Assembly: GCF_034479635.1 (NCBI RefSeq) | Contig: NZ_CP140153.1 | Location: 1,929,501-1,993,500, forward strand | Source: Guyparkeria halophila | Lineage (GTDB): Bacteria > Pseudomonadota > Gammaproteobacteria > Halothiobacillales > Halothiobacillaceae | DNA length: 64,000 nt | Direction: 5' to 3' | Shown here: positions 44,776-54,586 of the stretch, piece after piece | Layout: the number at the start of each line of letters is the position of its first letter | Position numbering within the stretch: the stretch's first letter is position 1 | Program-made: the position numbers and the translations under genes | The notes under the pieces: model-generated | What the model saw: only the letters and a program-made list of their open reading frames with translations | Database searches by the model: none | Told to the model about the DNA's origin: nothing

Positions 44776-46797
44776 TCAAATCGTGTTTTTGCTGCTCTCG
44801 ACCAGGGAGTCAGCCGGCGATTGCTTCGGGGGTTCGACCGGCCGACGCAACATGTCGCGCGCCACGCGACCGTCACGGGTGCGCCGCATCGGCGGCAGCG
44901 CATCGAGGATGGTGCGGCCGTAACCCTTGGACTGCAGGCGGGGATCGCAGAGCACCATCACGCCGGTATCGGCCGTGTCGCGGATCAGTCGGCCGACCCC
45001 CTGCTTGAGAGTGATGATCGCCTCGGGCAGTGCCATGTGCACGAACGGCACCAGCCCCTTGTCCTTGAGGCGCTGCTCGCGCGCCGCCCGCACCGGGTCA
45101 CCGGGTGCGGCAAACGGGATGCGGTCGATCATCACCAGCGAGAGCGCCTCGCCACGCACGTCCACGCCCTCCCAGAAGCTCTGCGTACCCAGCAGGACGC
45201 CATTGCCCGCCTCGCGGAACGACTCCAGCAACGCGGACTTGGCCTGGGTGCCCTGTACGAACAGCGGCAGTTCGGTGAGGTGCTCGCCGAGCGTCTCGGC
45301 AGCGAGTTTCAACGCCCGGTGGGAGGTGAACAGCAGGAAGGCCCGACCACCGCTGGCCTTGAGCAACGGGTAGACCGCGCGCAGTGAGGCCAGCGTGTGC
45401 TCGCGCGCCCCACCCGGGCCGCTCGGCTCGGGCAGATTGGGCGGCAGGTAGAGCACGGCCTGCTCGGGGAAGTCGAAGGGCGACTCGACCTGCTCGCAAC
45501 GGGCGTCATCGAGGTTCATGCGCCGAGTGAAGTGACTGAAGTCCTTGCCGGCGGCGAGCGTCGCCGAGGTCATGATCCAGGCGCGCGGCGCCGACTCGAC
45601 ATGCGACTTCAATTGCCCGGCCGCGTTGACCGGCGTGGTGTGCAGGGTGAACGAGCGAGTGCGGCGCTCGACCCAACGCACCGCGTGGCCCTGCGCCTCC
45701 GTCTTGCCTTCGCGAAAGGCGGTGAGCTCGTCGCGCAGGCCCTGCGCCCGACCCAGCAAGGCCTGCAGGCCCTTGCCTCGCGGGGCGGCGATCTCCAGTT
45801 CCTGCACCAGGCCGTCGAGGGCTTCGCCCAGGCGACCGAGCGACTCGGTGACGCTGGCCTCGTCGGCCAGATCGGCCCAGGGCACCCGTTCGTTCTCGAT
45901 CCGTGTCAGCGCCTCGAGCACCGGATCGGTCGCCCCCTTGAGGGTGTCGGCTGCCTCGGCCAGGCCCGGCTGGTCGCGCGCCTCGTGCTTCTGTTCGGCG
46001 CGCGTATCGGCGGCGAGATCGCGCAGCTGGCGCGAACCGATCGCCTCGCCGAAGAACATCGAGGCGATCTCCGGCACCTGGTGGGCCTCGTCGAGCACCA
46101 CCACGTCGGTCTCGGGCAACAGTTCGGCAAACCCGGTCTGGCGCAGGGCGAGATCGGCGCAGAACAGGTGATGGTTGATCACCACGATATCCGCCTTCTG
46201 TGCCCGCTCGCGCGCCTTGACCACAAAGCACTCGTCATAGAGCGGGCAGTCGCGACCCAGGCAGTTGTCGTTGGTCGAGGTCACCAGCGGCCAGATCTCG
46301 TGATCGTCGCCGACGCCGCTGCAGTCGGCGCGGTCGCCATCGATGGTGCGAGTCGCCCAATCCCGGATGCGGGCCAGTGCCCGGGCATCCTCGCGCCGCG
46401 GCAGGCGCGCCTGCTCGTCGGCCAGCTCGAGGCGATACTTGCACAGGTAGTTCGCCCGCCCCTTGAGCAGCGCCACCTTGGCCGTGACGCTCAGCAGGTC
46501 GCGCAGACGCGGCAGGTCGCGATCGAACAATTGATCCTGAAGATGCTTGGTGCCGGTGGAGATCAGGGCGCGCTTGCCCGACAGCAGCACCGGCGCGAGG
46601 TAACCGAAGGTCTTGCCCACGCCGGTACCCGCCTCGAGCACCAGCGTGTGCTGGTCATTGATCGAATCGCGGATCAGCTCGGCCATGCGCCGCTGGCCCG
46701 CGCGGGGTTGATAGCCCTCGAAGGCCCCGGCCAATCGCCCGTCGGGGCCGAAGACGTCCTCGAGCCCCAGCTGATTGTGGCGGCCCGCCTCGGTCAT
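44776..46797 (-). CDS. yoaA: YoaA/DinG-family ATP-dependent DNA helicase
   Basis: 673 residues. XPD-like superfamily 2 helicase: Walker A GTGVGKT (57-63), iron-sulfur ligands in YLCKYRL, ADCSG, NNCLGRDCPLYDEC region, DEAH (VVLDEAHQVPE), then C-terminal motifs LLFTSHRAL, GTQSFWEGVDV and QGVGRLIRD. It lacks the DinG N-terminal extension and fits YoaA, which acts with HolC in repair of replication gaps. Its start overlaps the TPR lipoprotein stop by four bases. No LexA box was seen at the operon start. Confidence 0.9.
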   Translation of the reverse strand: MTEAGRHNQLGLEDVFGPDGRLAGAFEGYQPRAGQRRMAELIRDSINDQHTLVLEAGTGVGKTFGYLAPVLLSGKRALISTGTKHLQDQLFDRDLPRLRDLLSVTAKVALLKGRANYLCKYRLELADEQARLPRREDARALARIRDWATRTIDGDRADCSGVGDDHEIWPLVTSTNDNCLGRDCPLYDECFVVKARERAQKADIVVINHHLFCADLALRQTGFAELLPETDVVVLDEAHQVPEIASMFFGEAIGSRQLRDLAADTRAEQKHEARDQPGLAEAADTLKGATDPVLEALTRIENERVPWADLADEASVTESLGRLGEALDGLVQELEIAAPRGKGLQALLGRAQGLRDELTAFREGKTEAQGHAVRWVERRTRSFTLHTTPVNAAGQLKSHVESAPRAWIMTSATLAAGKDFSHFTRRMNLDDARCEQVESPFDFPEQAVLYLPPNLPEPSGPGGAREHTLASLRAVYPLLKASGGRAFLLFTSHRALKLAAETLGEHLTELPLFVQGTQAKSALLESFREAGNGVLLGTQSFWEGVDVRGEALSLVMIDRIPFAAPGDPVRAAREQRLKDKGLVPFVHMALPEAIITLKQGVGRLIRDTADTGVMVLCDPRLQSKGYGRTILDALPPMRRTRDGRVARDMLRRPVEPPKQSPADSLVESSKNTI

Positions 46798-47396
46798 GCC
46801 GCGCGGGCACCCTCGGCGCGGCCGGCCGACTCGCTACCCGCGCGTTCCTCGGCCTCGCGCGCGCCGGCCTCGTCGCCCTGAGCACGGCGGGCCTTGGCGA
46901 CCAGCTGCCAGGCGGCCGACAAGGTGCGGTTGTCCCGGGCGTGCTCGACCGCCCGCAGGGCCAGCTGCTCGGCCTGTTCGGGCTGATTCTGCGCCAGGCG
47001 CAATTGGGCAAGGTCCAACCACAAGCGAGCGTTGCCCGGTTCGATCTGCACCGCGCGCTCCAGCGTCGATTGCGCGCCGGCCAAGTCCCCCGATGCACGC
47101 CGCTGGTCGGCCTGGCGCACCAGGGCGAGCACGGCCGGCGAGGTGGCCGGCTCGCTCGATTGCTCCTGGCGATCCATCGGCAAGGCCTCTTCCTGAATAT
47201 CCGGGGTGGACAGGGGGGTCGAGCGCACCGCGGGCTGCGGCTGGGGCGCCGGTTCGCTGCGCGGCTCGGAAGAGCCCGGCGGCGGGGTCATCGGGGCACA
47301 GGCAGCCAACAACAGGCCGGCGCAGCCTGCCACCAGGCCGCGAGCAGCGGACAGGGCCGGCAGGCGAGATGGTTCGGTCACGGGGCTGCTTTGCAT
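46794..47396 (-). CDS. TPR-containing lipoprotein
   Basis: 200 residues. Lipobox LLLAACAP (Cys33), then a Pro/Ser/Glu-rich linker (about 37-85) and two to three tetratricopeptide repeats (about 88-185: ADQRRASGDLAGAQSTLERAVQIEPGN and LAQLRLAQNQPEQAEQLALRAVE). The tail is Ala/Glu-rich. It is probably outer- or inner-membrane anchored with a scaffold role. It lies between mrcB and yoaA, an arrangement that hints at a link to cell-wall synthesis but does not prove it. Confidence 0.82.
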   Translation of the reverse strand: MQSSPVTEPSRLPALSAARGLVAGCAGLLLAACAPMTPPPGSSEPRSEPAPQPQPAVRSTPLSTPDIQEEALPMDRQEQSSEPATSPAVLALVRQADQRRASGDLAGAQSTLERAVQIEPGNARLWLDLAQLRLAQNQPEQAEQLALRAVEHARDNRTLSAAWQLVAKARRAQGDEAGAREAEERAGSESAGRAEGARAA

Positions 47397-47494
47397 GGGT
47401 CGCTACCTGATTAAGTCCGTAAAGGTTGGGTCATCGTAACCCGGCAAGGCCGGGCGCGGGGAGCCGCCCACTCACCCGACCCGGGGTGTGCCGC

Positions 47495-49963
47495 TCAGCG
47501 AAACCAGTCCCAGATCGTGCCGGCGCCCTCGCCGTCTTGACGCCCGCCATCGCAATCGGCGGCCGGTTCGGGCCGATGCGCGGCGATGAACGGCAGCGCT
47601 TCGCCCGGGCAACGGTCCGGCACCACGAATTGCCGCTCGGGGTCGACCCGGGCGAAACGCACCCCACGCGGCGGGGTCATGTCGCGTGGCTGGTTGTCGA
47701 GCCCGGCAAAGGTCGCCCCCCATAGCGGCAGGGCCGCGGTCGAGCCGGTCAGGTTGGCCGGCCGGTCGTCGTCCCGCCCGACCCAGATCACGCCGACCCG
47801 ATTGCCGGTAAAGCCGGCGAACCAGGCGTCGCGACCATCGTTCGTGGTACCGGTCTTGCCGGCGACGCCCACCGACGGCGGGATCATCTGGTTCAACCGC
47901 GTCGAGGTCCCTTCCGCCACCACCGTCTGCAGGCCGTACTGCAGCAGGTAGAGCGGCTCACGGTCGGCGGCACGCCGCACGTCGAGGGAGTAGCGTGACA
48001 AGGGCTGCCCGTCGCGATCGACCACGCTGCGGATGGCGCGCAGCGGCGTCATGAAGCCGTCGGCCGAAAGCGTCTGGTACATCTGCGCGACCTCGAAGGG
48101 CGTCATGCCCATCGAGCCGAGCAGCATCGAGGGGTAGAACGGCGACGGCCGCGGCCCGCCAAGGCGCTCGATCGTCTCGGCGACCGACTCGAGCCCCACC
48201 GCCATCCCCAGGCGCACACTGGGCACGTTGCGCGAATGCGCCAGCGCCTCGATCAGCGGGGTGGGCCCGTGGAATTCGTTGCTGTAGTTGTTCGGCTGCC
48301 AGTCCTCCGAGCCCCGTTGCTCGACCGTGATGGGTTCGTCGGCCAACGGGGTGATCAGGTTGTAGTCGGCCGGCCGCGACAACGCGGTCAGGTAGATCGC
48401 CGGCTTGATCAACGAGCCGATCTGGCGGCGGGCGTCCAGGGCGCGATCGTAGCCCTCGTAATGGGTGTCACGCCCACCGATCATCGCCTCGATCTCGCCG
48501 GTGCTGACCGAGGCGATCACCCCGGCGGTCTCCAGCGTCCCGGCCTCGAGCCCTCGACTGGCCTCGACCTCGTCGAGACGGGCCGTGCTCTGCTCGAGCG
48601 CCTCCTGCACGCGTGGCCTCAGCGTGGTGAAGATGTTGAGCCCGCGCGTCTTCAGGTCGTCGGGGTCGTATTGCTCGGTCAGCTGACGGCGGACCAGGTC
48701 GACGAACGCCGGATGGCGCGCCCGCGAACCGGCCGTCTCGAGCACGCCCAGGGGCCGGCTCTGCCATTCGCCCCCCGTCGTTTGATCGACCAGCCCCAAC
48801 TCGATCATCACGTCGATGACCACATTGCGCCGGGCGAGCGCCCGCTCGGGATTGCGGCGCGGGTTGTAGTAGTTGGCCCCCTTGACCATGCCCACCAGCA
48901 AGGCGACCTGCTCGGGCCGGAGTTCGTTGATCGGCCGGCCGAAGTAGAAGCTCGCCGCGAGACCGAAGCCGTGGATCGCCCGCCCGCCGTCCTGGCCGAG
49001 GTAGACCTCGTTGAGGTAGGCCTCGAGGATCTTCTCCTTGGGGTAGTGCCACTCCATCTCCAGCGCCATGATCATCTCGGCAAACTTGCGCCGGTAGGTG
49101 CGCTCGTGGGTGAGAAAGAGGTTCTTGGCCAGCTGCTGGGTGATGGTGCTGCCGCCCTGCACCCGCTCGCCCGAGACCAGGTTGGTCAGGAACGCGCGCA
49201 GGATGGCGGTGGGCACCACGCCATAGTGGTCATGGAAGGCACGATCCTCGACGGCCAGCAGGGTATCGAGCAGCAGGGGCGCCTCTTCCTGCACCTCCTC
49301 GATCGCCAGCAGCACCCGGTCCTCGGCGCGATTGGGATAGAGCGTACCGATCGAGCGCGGCTCGAGGCGGACGATGCCGAGCGATTCGCCGCCCGGCCCG
49401 TCAAGCTCGGTCACCTGCCCGCCGACCACGCGCACGTCGACACGACGGGACGGCTGCTCACCATCCGGGAAGGCAAACGAACGACGGTGAAACGAGACCT
49501 GGTTGCCGCGGCGGCGGAATGTGCCCGTCTCCTCGAGCGAATCGGCCGCCACGTAGTTGAGACGCTCCAGCGCCGCGGTCAGGCTGTCGATGTCCGTCGA
49601 CTGGCCGACGTAGATCTCGTCCGGCGCGGCATAGACGGTCGCCGGCATGGTGAACAGCGCCCCTTCGAAGCGCTCGGTCACCCGCTCGTTGAGATACCAC
49701 GCCCAGGCGCCCAGCAGGGGCAGGCCAATGGCAACCGCGATCAGCAGACCGCGCATGCCCCAGCCGAACAGTCGCGCGCGCCAGCCGCGACGAGACGCCC
49801 CGCTACCGCGTGAGGCACCCCGCCTCGTTCCCTGTCTTGCTCCTTGGCGTCGGGTCGGGCTGGACTTGCCGCTCGCCGTCCGGCGACTGCGTCCTCCCTT
49901 GGCGCCCCGCGCCGTCCCCTTGGTCTTCGTGTTGCCGCTGCCCTTGCTGGATGCCACGTTCAA
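47495..49963 (-). CDS. mrcB: Penicillin-binding protein 1B (bifunctional glycosyltransferase/transpeptidase)
   Basis: 822 residues. A basic cytoplasmic tail rich in Arg/Gly/Ser (1-65), one TM (about 68-90), the UB2H-like regulator domain, then glycosyltransferase motifs VEDRAFHDHYGV (catalytic Glu) and QGGSTITQQLAKN. The transpeptidase has SxxK as GSLIKP, SxN as SRN and KTG as GKTGTT. UB2H presence and size fit PBP1B. It polymerises and crosslinks peptidoglycan in the periplasm. Confidence 0.95.
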   Translation of the reverse strand: MNVASSKGSGNTKTKGTARGAKGGRSRRTASGKSSPTRRQGARQGTRRGASRGSGASRRGWRARLFGWGMRGLLIAVAIGLPLLGAWAWYLNERVTERFEGALFTMPATVYAAPDEIYVGQSTDIDSLTAALERLNYVAADSLEETGTFRRRGNQVSFHRRSFAFPDGEQPSRRVDVRVVGGQVTELDGPGGESLGIVRLEPRSIGTLYPNRAEDRVLLAIEEVQEEAPLLLDTLLAVEDRAFHDHYGVVPTAILRAFLTNLVSGERVQGGSTITQQLAKNLFLTHERTYRRKFAEMIMALEMEWHYPKEKILEAYLNEVYLGQDGGRAIHGFGLAASFYFGRPINELRPEQVALLVGMVKGANYYNPRRNPERALARRNVVIDVMIELGLVDQTTGGEWQSRPLGVLETAGSRARHPAFVDLVRRQLTEQYDPDDLKTRGLNIFTTLRPRVQEALEQSTARLDEVEASRGLEAGTLETAGVIASVSTGEIEAMIGGRDTHYEGYDRALDARRQIGSLIKPAIYLTALSRPADYNLITPLADEPITVEQRGSEDWQPNNYSNEFHGPTPLIEALAHSRNVPSVRLGMAVGLESVAETIERLGGPRPSPFYPSMLLGSMGMTPFEVAQMYQTLSADGFMTPLRAIRSVVDRDGQPLSRYSLDVRRAADREPLYLLQYGLQTVVAEGTSTRLNQMIPPSVGVAGKTGTTNDGRDAWFAGFTGNRVGVIWVGRDDDRPANLTGSTAALPLWGATFAGLDNQPRDMTPPRGVRFARVDPERQFVVPDRCPGEALPFIAAHRPEPAADCDGGRQDGEGAGTIWDWFR

Positions 49964-50125
49964 CCCACGCTGTTACACTTTTGAAAATGAATCCGACCGC
50001 AACATGGCGCGGTCGGGCCGCCAGTCTATCAGGCCCCGAGTGCGGGCGAGCGGCCGCCAACCGGCGTATCGCCACTCGTCCACCCGCTGGGCCGCATGCC
50101 CGATTCGACCTACCAAGGAGCGCCC

Positions 50126-51640
50126 ATGGCCGAGCACCCGCAAGAGCGACTGATCGAACGGTTCAAGGAGAACCTCGCCGAGAGCGATTCCTCCCTCGAG
50201 CACCTGCAGACCCATATCTCGCACGTGTTCCTGACCGGCCCCTGGGCCTACAAGGTCAAGAAGCCGATGAACTTCGGCTTCCTGGATTTCTCCAGCCTCG
50301 ACCGCCGTCGTCACTTCTGCGAGGAGGAGCTGCGCCTCAACGCCCGCCTGGCCCCCGAGCTCTACGACAAGGTGCTGGGCCTGGATGCCGATGGCAAGCT
50401 GATCGAGGCGGACGACGGTGCCGAGGAATTCGTCATCCGCATGCGCCGGTTCGACCAGGCGGATCGACTCGACCACGTCGCCCGTCGCATCGGACTCGAC
50501 GAGGCCCTGGTCGAACAAATCGCCGACCAGATCGCTGCCTTCCACGCCAAGGCCGAGGTCGCCGCCGCCGAAACGCACTTTGGCGAGCCCGACACCGTCT
50601 GGGCCCCCATGCAGCAGAACCTCGAGCAGATCGCCCCGCTACTGGAGACCGATGCCGATCGCGATCGGCTCGCCGAGATGGAGCGCCTGTCGCGCGCGGC
50701 CTTCGAGTCCATCCGGCCGACCCTGCAGCAGCGCAAGCGCGAGGGACATATCCGCGAATGCCACGGCGACATGCACCTGGCCAACATGGCCCTGCAGGAC
50801 GGGGCTGTGACCATCTTCGACGGCATCGAGTTCAATGACGATTTCCGCTGGACCGACACGGCCAACGATCTGGCCTTTGCGCTAATGGATCTGCACAAGC
50901 GCAAGCTGATCGGCCCGGCCCGCCAGCTGCTCAACCGGTATCTGGAGATCAGCGGGGACTACGAGGCCCTGCCGACCCTGCGCTTCTACCAGGGTTACCG
51001 CGCCGCGGTGCGCGCCAAGATCGCCCTGCTCGGGCTGCGCGACGGCATGCCCGATGAGGAACGCGAGGCGGCCTGGGCCGATTTCCGCGACTACACCGAT
51101 CTCGCCAACGCCTTCTTCACCCCGGCCCAGGGGGAGTTGTTCATCACCATGGGCGTGAGCGGCAGCGGCAAGTCGCTGGCCAGCCGCGAGCTGGTGCTCG
51201 CCCGTGGCGCGATCCGGGTGCGCTCGGATGCCGAGCGCCAACGGATGTTCACCGATCCGGCCGAGCGCTACACCCAGATGGCGAGCGACAGTACCTACAA
51301 TCGTCTGGCGGAGATTGCCCGGCTGGGGGCGCAGAGCGGTTGGCCGATGGCCATCGACGCGACCTTCCTCGAGCGCGTCCGTCGTCAGCAGTTCGAGACG
51401 CTCGCCGACGAGATCGGCGTGCCCTACACGATCCTGTTCATCGAGTGCGACAACGAGCAATTGCTCGAGTACCTGCGCGAGCGCCAGGCCCACGGCGGCG
51501 ACATCTCGGAGGCCGACGAGCAGGTCCTGCAGCAGCAGCTGCAGAAGCTCGAATCCCTCGGCCCCGACGAGGCGCGCCACTGCGTGCGCCTGAAATGCGA
51601 TACGCCCTTCGGGCCGCAGATCGCCGAGCGGCTGGGGTGA
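50126..51640 (+). CDS. APH-like/P-loop kinase fusion protein
   Basis: 504 residues from the ATG at 50126 (AAGGAG seven bases upstream). The N-half is an aminoglycoside-phosphotransferase-like fold: AYKVKKPMNFGFLDFS, catalytic loop ECHGDMHLANM, metal site VTIFDGIEFND. The C-half is a zeta-toxin/gluconokinase-like P-loop kinase: Walker A GVSGSGKS, AIRVRSDAERQR, DATFLERVRR. Such two-kinase proteins are common but uncharacterised. The two domains may phosphorylate a small molecule in two ways. Divergent from mrcB. Confidence 0.87.
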   Translation: MAEHPQERLIERFKENLAESDSSLEHLQTHISHVFLTGPWAYKVKKPMNFGFLDFSSLDRRRHFCEEELRLNARLAPELYDKVLGLDADGKLIEADDGAEEFVIRMRRFDQADRLDHVARRIGLDEALVEQIADQIAAFHAKAEVAAAETHFGEPDTVWAPMQQNLEQIAPLLETDADRDRLAEMERLSRAAFESIRPTLQQRKREGHIRECHGDMHLANMALQDGAVTIFDGIEFNDDFRWTDTANDLAFALMDLHKRKLIGPARQLLNRYLEISGDYEALPTLRFYQGYRAAVRAKIALLGLRDGMPDEEREAAWADFRDYTDLANAFFTPAQGELFITMGVSGSGKSLASRELVLARGAIRVRSDAERQRMFTDPAERYTQMASDSTYNRLAEIARLGAQSGWPMAIDATFLERVRRQQFETLADEIGVPYTILFIECDNEQLLEYLRERQAHGGDISEADEQVLQQQLQKLESLGPDEARHCVRLKCDTPFGPQIAERLG

Positions 51641-51703
51641 TTGGCGGTAGGGCCTGCCACCCGCCGGCAAGCATCACGTGAGATTGGGGCGCCTGCAGAG
51701 GTT

Positions 51704-51764
51704 TCGCGGCTAAAACCGCTCCTACGGTTTCCCGTAAACTCGCGTAGGAGCGGCTTTAGCCGCC
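51704..51764. repeat. REP doublet, GTAGGAGCGGCTTTAGCCGC type
   Basis: Two facing copies: 51704-51725 (TCGCGGCTAAAACCGCTCC read forward) and 51744-51763 (GTAGGAGCGGCTTTAGCCGC), 18 bp apart, able to form one long hairpin. It is a known type of intergenic REP in Pseudomonas-like genomes and lies between converging genes. Confidence 0.85.
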
Positions 51765-51806
51765 AATCGGGTCGGCTGGCACGTCGACCGCCACGATTCG
51801 CCCGCC

Positions 51807-53243
51807 CTACTCGACCGGCTCGACCACCGCCCCGCCGCGGATGGCATCCACCGCCAGGCGATACATGTCGATGTCGAGCGGGTGCTCGTCGCCATCGGCC
51901 AGCAACTCGGCCATTTCCGCCTCGGTGCGGGCCGTGCCGAGATAGCGCCAGTGGCGGAAGAGGTGGCGCTCTTCGCGCTCGTCGCGCGTCTCACGGATCG
52001 CCATCGCGCCGGCATAGGGCCAGGCCTCGAAGGCCAGCGGTCCGAGGGCCTGCTTCAAGCGCAGCCGGTGCGCGATCTCGGTCTCGCGCCCGGCGCACAG
52101 GCCGGCGCACTGCCCGATCTGGTAGGCAAAGCAGGCGCGCCCCGCCCTGTTCTCCAGCCCGAGAAACTGCGGGCACAGCCGGTATTCCTTGGCCAGCTCG
52201 CCCAGGCGTTCGCGTGCCTTCATCCGCGAGCGGAACACCCCGTGCACCCGCCCCAGGTCGGCGGGATCCAGCTCGTCGACCTGCACCAATCGCGGCGGCT
52301 CGCCGGACTCGTCGTCCCAGTACCAGGCCAACAGGCCACGGCGCGCGCGCAAGCGGCGGTTGAAGATCGGCTGCTCGCGCTTGATCAACCGGGCCTCGGT
52401 GAGCAGCGCCCCGATTTCCCCGGCCGTCTCGATCCAGTCGATCTCGTGCGTCTGCTGCGCCATGCGCATCTCGCGGTCGTTGCGATGATCGTCGGCGAAA
52501 TGCGAGCGCACCCGCGCGCGCAGGTTGACGCTCTTGCCCACGTACAGCAATGCCCCCTCCTCACCGAAGAAACGGTAGACGCCCGGCACGGCGGGCACGG
52601 CATCGAGGCGCAACGGGTCGAGATTGGGTGGCGTGCTGGCACGGCGGATCTGGCGCCCGAGTGCCTCCAGCACCACCTCGACACCGTCACGCTCGACAAA
52701 GCGCGCCAGCAAAGCCGGCAGGGCCTGGCAATCGCCCATCGCCCGGTGACGATCGCCCACGGGCAGTGCGTGGCGGCTAATCAGGGAATCGAGGTTGTGG
52801 CGCCGCTCGCCGCGGTCGAGCAATCGCGACAGCTTGACCGTGCAGAGCTCGCGCAGCGCAACCACCTGTCCGGCGGCGCGAAAGGCATTGCGCAAAAAGC
52901 CGGCATCGAAGCGGGCGTTGTGGGCGACCAGCAGGCGACCGTCGAGCATCGAGCGCAGCTCGTCGGCCAGACGGGCGAATACCGGCGCCCCGGTCACCAT
53001 GTCATCGCTGATGCCGGTCAGGCGGGTGATGGTCGGTGGAATCGGCACACCGGGATCGACCAGGCACTGGAACGGCTCGCCCACCACCCCGCCATCGACG
53101 GGGATGACGGCGATCTCGGTGATTCGGTCGCGCGTGGGGCGCGTACCGGTGGTTTCCAGATCGACGAAGGCCAGACGGTCAAAAGGCGCTGGCAACGATG
53201 CCAGCGCCTCCATGCGCATGCCGGGTTGGGGGAAGTCAGTCAA
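51807..53243 (-). CDS. DnaQ-like 3'-5' exonuclease fused to GIY-YIG (Cho/UvrC-like) endonuclease
   Basis: 478 residues. Exonuclease domain 20-195 (FVDLETTGTRP Exo I, VAHNARFDAGFL Exo II, HRAMGDCQALPALL Exo III). GIY-YIG domain about 215-300 (GVYRFFGEEGALLYVGKSVNLRARVRSHF, EARLIKREQPIFNRR). The C-terminal region has Cys-rich RLCPQFLGLENRAGRACFAYQIGQCAGLCAG, as in Cho. It is likely a DNA repair nuclease that nicks and resects. The four-base overlap with the homoserine dehydrogenase gene indicates co-translation, though no functional link is obvious. Confidence 0.9.
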   Translation of the reverse strand: MTDFPQPGMRMEALASLPAPFDRLAFVDLETTGTRPTRDRITEIAVIPVDGGVVGEPFQCLVDPGVPIPPTITRLTGISDDMVTGAPVFARLADELRSMLDGRLLVAHNARFDAGFLRNAFRAAGQVVALRELCTVKLSRLLDRGERRHNLDSLISRHALPVGDRHRAMGDCQALPALLARFVERDGVEVVLEALGRQIRRASTPPNLDPLRLDAVPAVPGVYRFFGEEGALLYVGKSVNLRARVRSHFADDHRNDREMRMAQQTHEIDWIETAGEIGALLTEARLIKREQPIFNRRLRARRGLLAWYWDDESGEPPRLVQVDELDPADLGRVHGVFRSRMKARERLGELAKEYRLCPQFLGLENRAGRACFAYQIGQCAGLCAGRETEIAHRLRLKQALGPLAFEAWPYAGAMAIRETRDEREERHLFRHWRYLGTARTEAEMAELLADGDEHPLDIDMYRLAVDAIRGGAVVEPVE

Positions 53244-54586
53244 CCGTCGAGCGACTCCACCCGCATGCGGACCACCGGGGCTCGAACCGTGTCGAGCGCC
53301 TCGATCTCGACCAGCGCATCGTCCATGTCCTTCTCGCGCACCTGGTGGGTGAGCATCACGATGGGGAGCGTGCGCTCGTCCTCGGTCATCTCCTTCTGCA
53401 TCATCGCCTCGATGGAGATCTCGTGGTCGGCAAGGATCTGGGCGATGCGCGCCAGCACGCCGCGCTTGTCCTCGACGGCAAAGCGCAGGTAGTAGGCCGT
53501 GGCGATCGACGCCATCGGCACCACTGGCATGTCGCTGATCTGATCCGGCACCACGGCCAGATGCGGCACGCGGTGGGTCGGATCGGCGGTGAGCGTACGC
53601 ACCACGTCGACCAGATCGGCGACCACCGCCGAGGCGGTGGGCTCGGCGCCGGCACCGGCGCCGTAGTACATGGTCGGGCCGACCGAATCGCCCCAGACCA
53701 GAATCGCGTTCTTCACGCCGTCGACGTTCGCCAGCAGCCGACTCTCGGGGATCAGGGTCGGATGCACGCGCAGCTCAACGCCGTCGTCGCGCTGGCGCGC
53801 GATCCCCAAGTGCTTGACCTGGTAGCCGAACTCGCCGGCGTAACGCACGTCATCGGTCTCGATGCCGCTAATGCCTTCCGTGTAGACCTCGTCGAACTTC
53901 AGCGGCATGCCGAACGCGATCGCCGCGAGGATGGTCAGCTTGTGCGCCGCGTCGATCCCCTCGACGTCGAAGGTGGGATCGGCCTCGGCGTAACCCAGGT
54001 ATTGGGCCTCGGCGAGCACCTCGGCGAAGGCACGGCCCTCGTCGCGCATGGCGGTGAGGATATAGTTGCCGGTGCCGTTGATAATGCCCGCCAGCCATTC
54101 GATCCGGTTGCCCGCCAGCCCCTCGCGGATCGCCTTGATGATCGGTATGCCGCCGGCCACGGCCGCCTCGAAGGCGACCATGGTGTGATGCCGCTGGGCC
54201 AGCTCGAACAGCTCCATGCCCTCGTGGGCGACCAGGGCCTTGTTGGCGGTGACCACCGGCTTGCCCAGCTCGAGCGCGCGGCGCATCAGGTCGCCGGCCG
54301 GCTGCATGCCGCCGATCAGCTCGACCACCACGTCGACCTCGGGGTTCTCGACCACCTCCATCGGGTTGGTGGTCAGCAGGATGCCGTCCAGCGGGCAGAT
54401 ACGCGGCGCGTCGAGGTTGCGCGCCGAGGCGTGCACCACCTCGATGCGACGCCCGGCGCGGCGGGCGATCTCCTCGGCATTGCGGGCCAGGACATTGACC
54501 ACGCCCCCACCGACGGTACCCAAACCCAGCAGGCCAACACGGACCGGCGGCAATTGTTCGTATTGATTCATCTGCATTTGGCTCAT
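53240..54586 (-). CDS. hom: Homoserine dehydrogenase
   Basis: 448 residues, monofunctional type. NAD(P) loop [10 protein letters not shown], the catalytic region [42 protein letters not shown], and [11 protein letters not shown]-type sequence ([16 protein letters not shown]). A C-terminal ACT domain ([30 protein letters not shown]) is for threonine feedback. It reduces aspartate semialdehyde to homoserine for Thr and Met. The gene lies between alaC (4-bp overlap) and the nuclease gene. Confidence 0.96.
   Translation of the reverse strand: MSQMQMNQYEQLPPVRVGLLGLGTVGGGVVNVLARNAEEIARRAGRRIEVVHASARNLDAPRICPLDGILLTTNPMEVVENPEVDVVVELIGGMQPAGDLMRRALELGKPVVTANKALVAHEGMELFELAQRHHTMVAFEAAVAGGIPIIKAIREGLAGNRIEWLAGIINGTGNYILTAMRDEGRAFAEVLAEAQYLGYAEADPTFDVEGIDAAHKLTILAAIAFGMPLKFDEVYTEGISGIETDDVRYAGEFGYQVKHLGIARQRDDGVELRVHPTLIPESRLLANVDGVKNAILVWGDSVGPTMYYGAGAGAEPTASAVVADLVDVVRTLTADPTHRVPHLAVVPDQISDMPVVPMASIATAYYLRFAVEDKRGVLARIAQILADHEISIEAMMQKEMTEDERTLPIVMLTHQVREKDMDDALVEIEALDTVRAPVVRMRVESLDG

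Noticed and set aside
47397-47430. LexA box for the yoaA operon
   Set aside because: E. coli yoaA is damage-inducible, but no CTGT-N8-ACAG-like site is present here.
48236-49813. 525-codon plus-strand frame opposite mrcB
   Set aside because: Antisense shadow. PBP1B motifs are on the minus strand.
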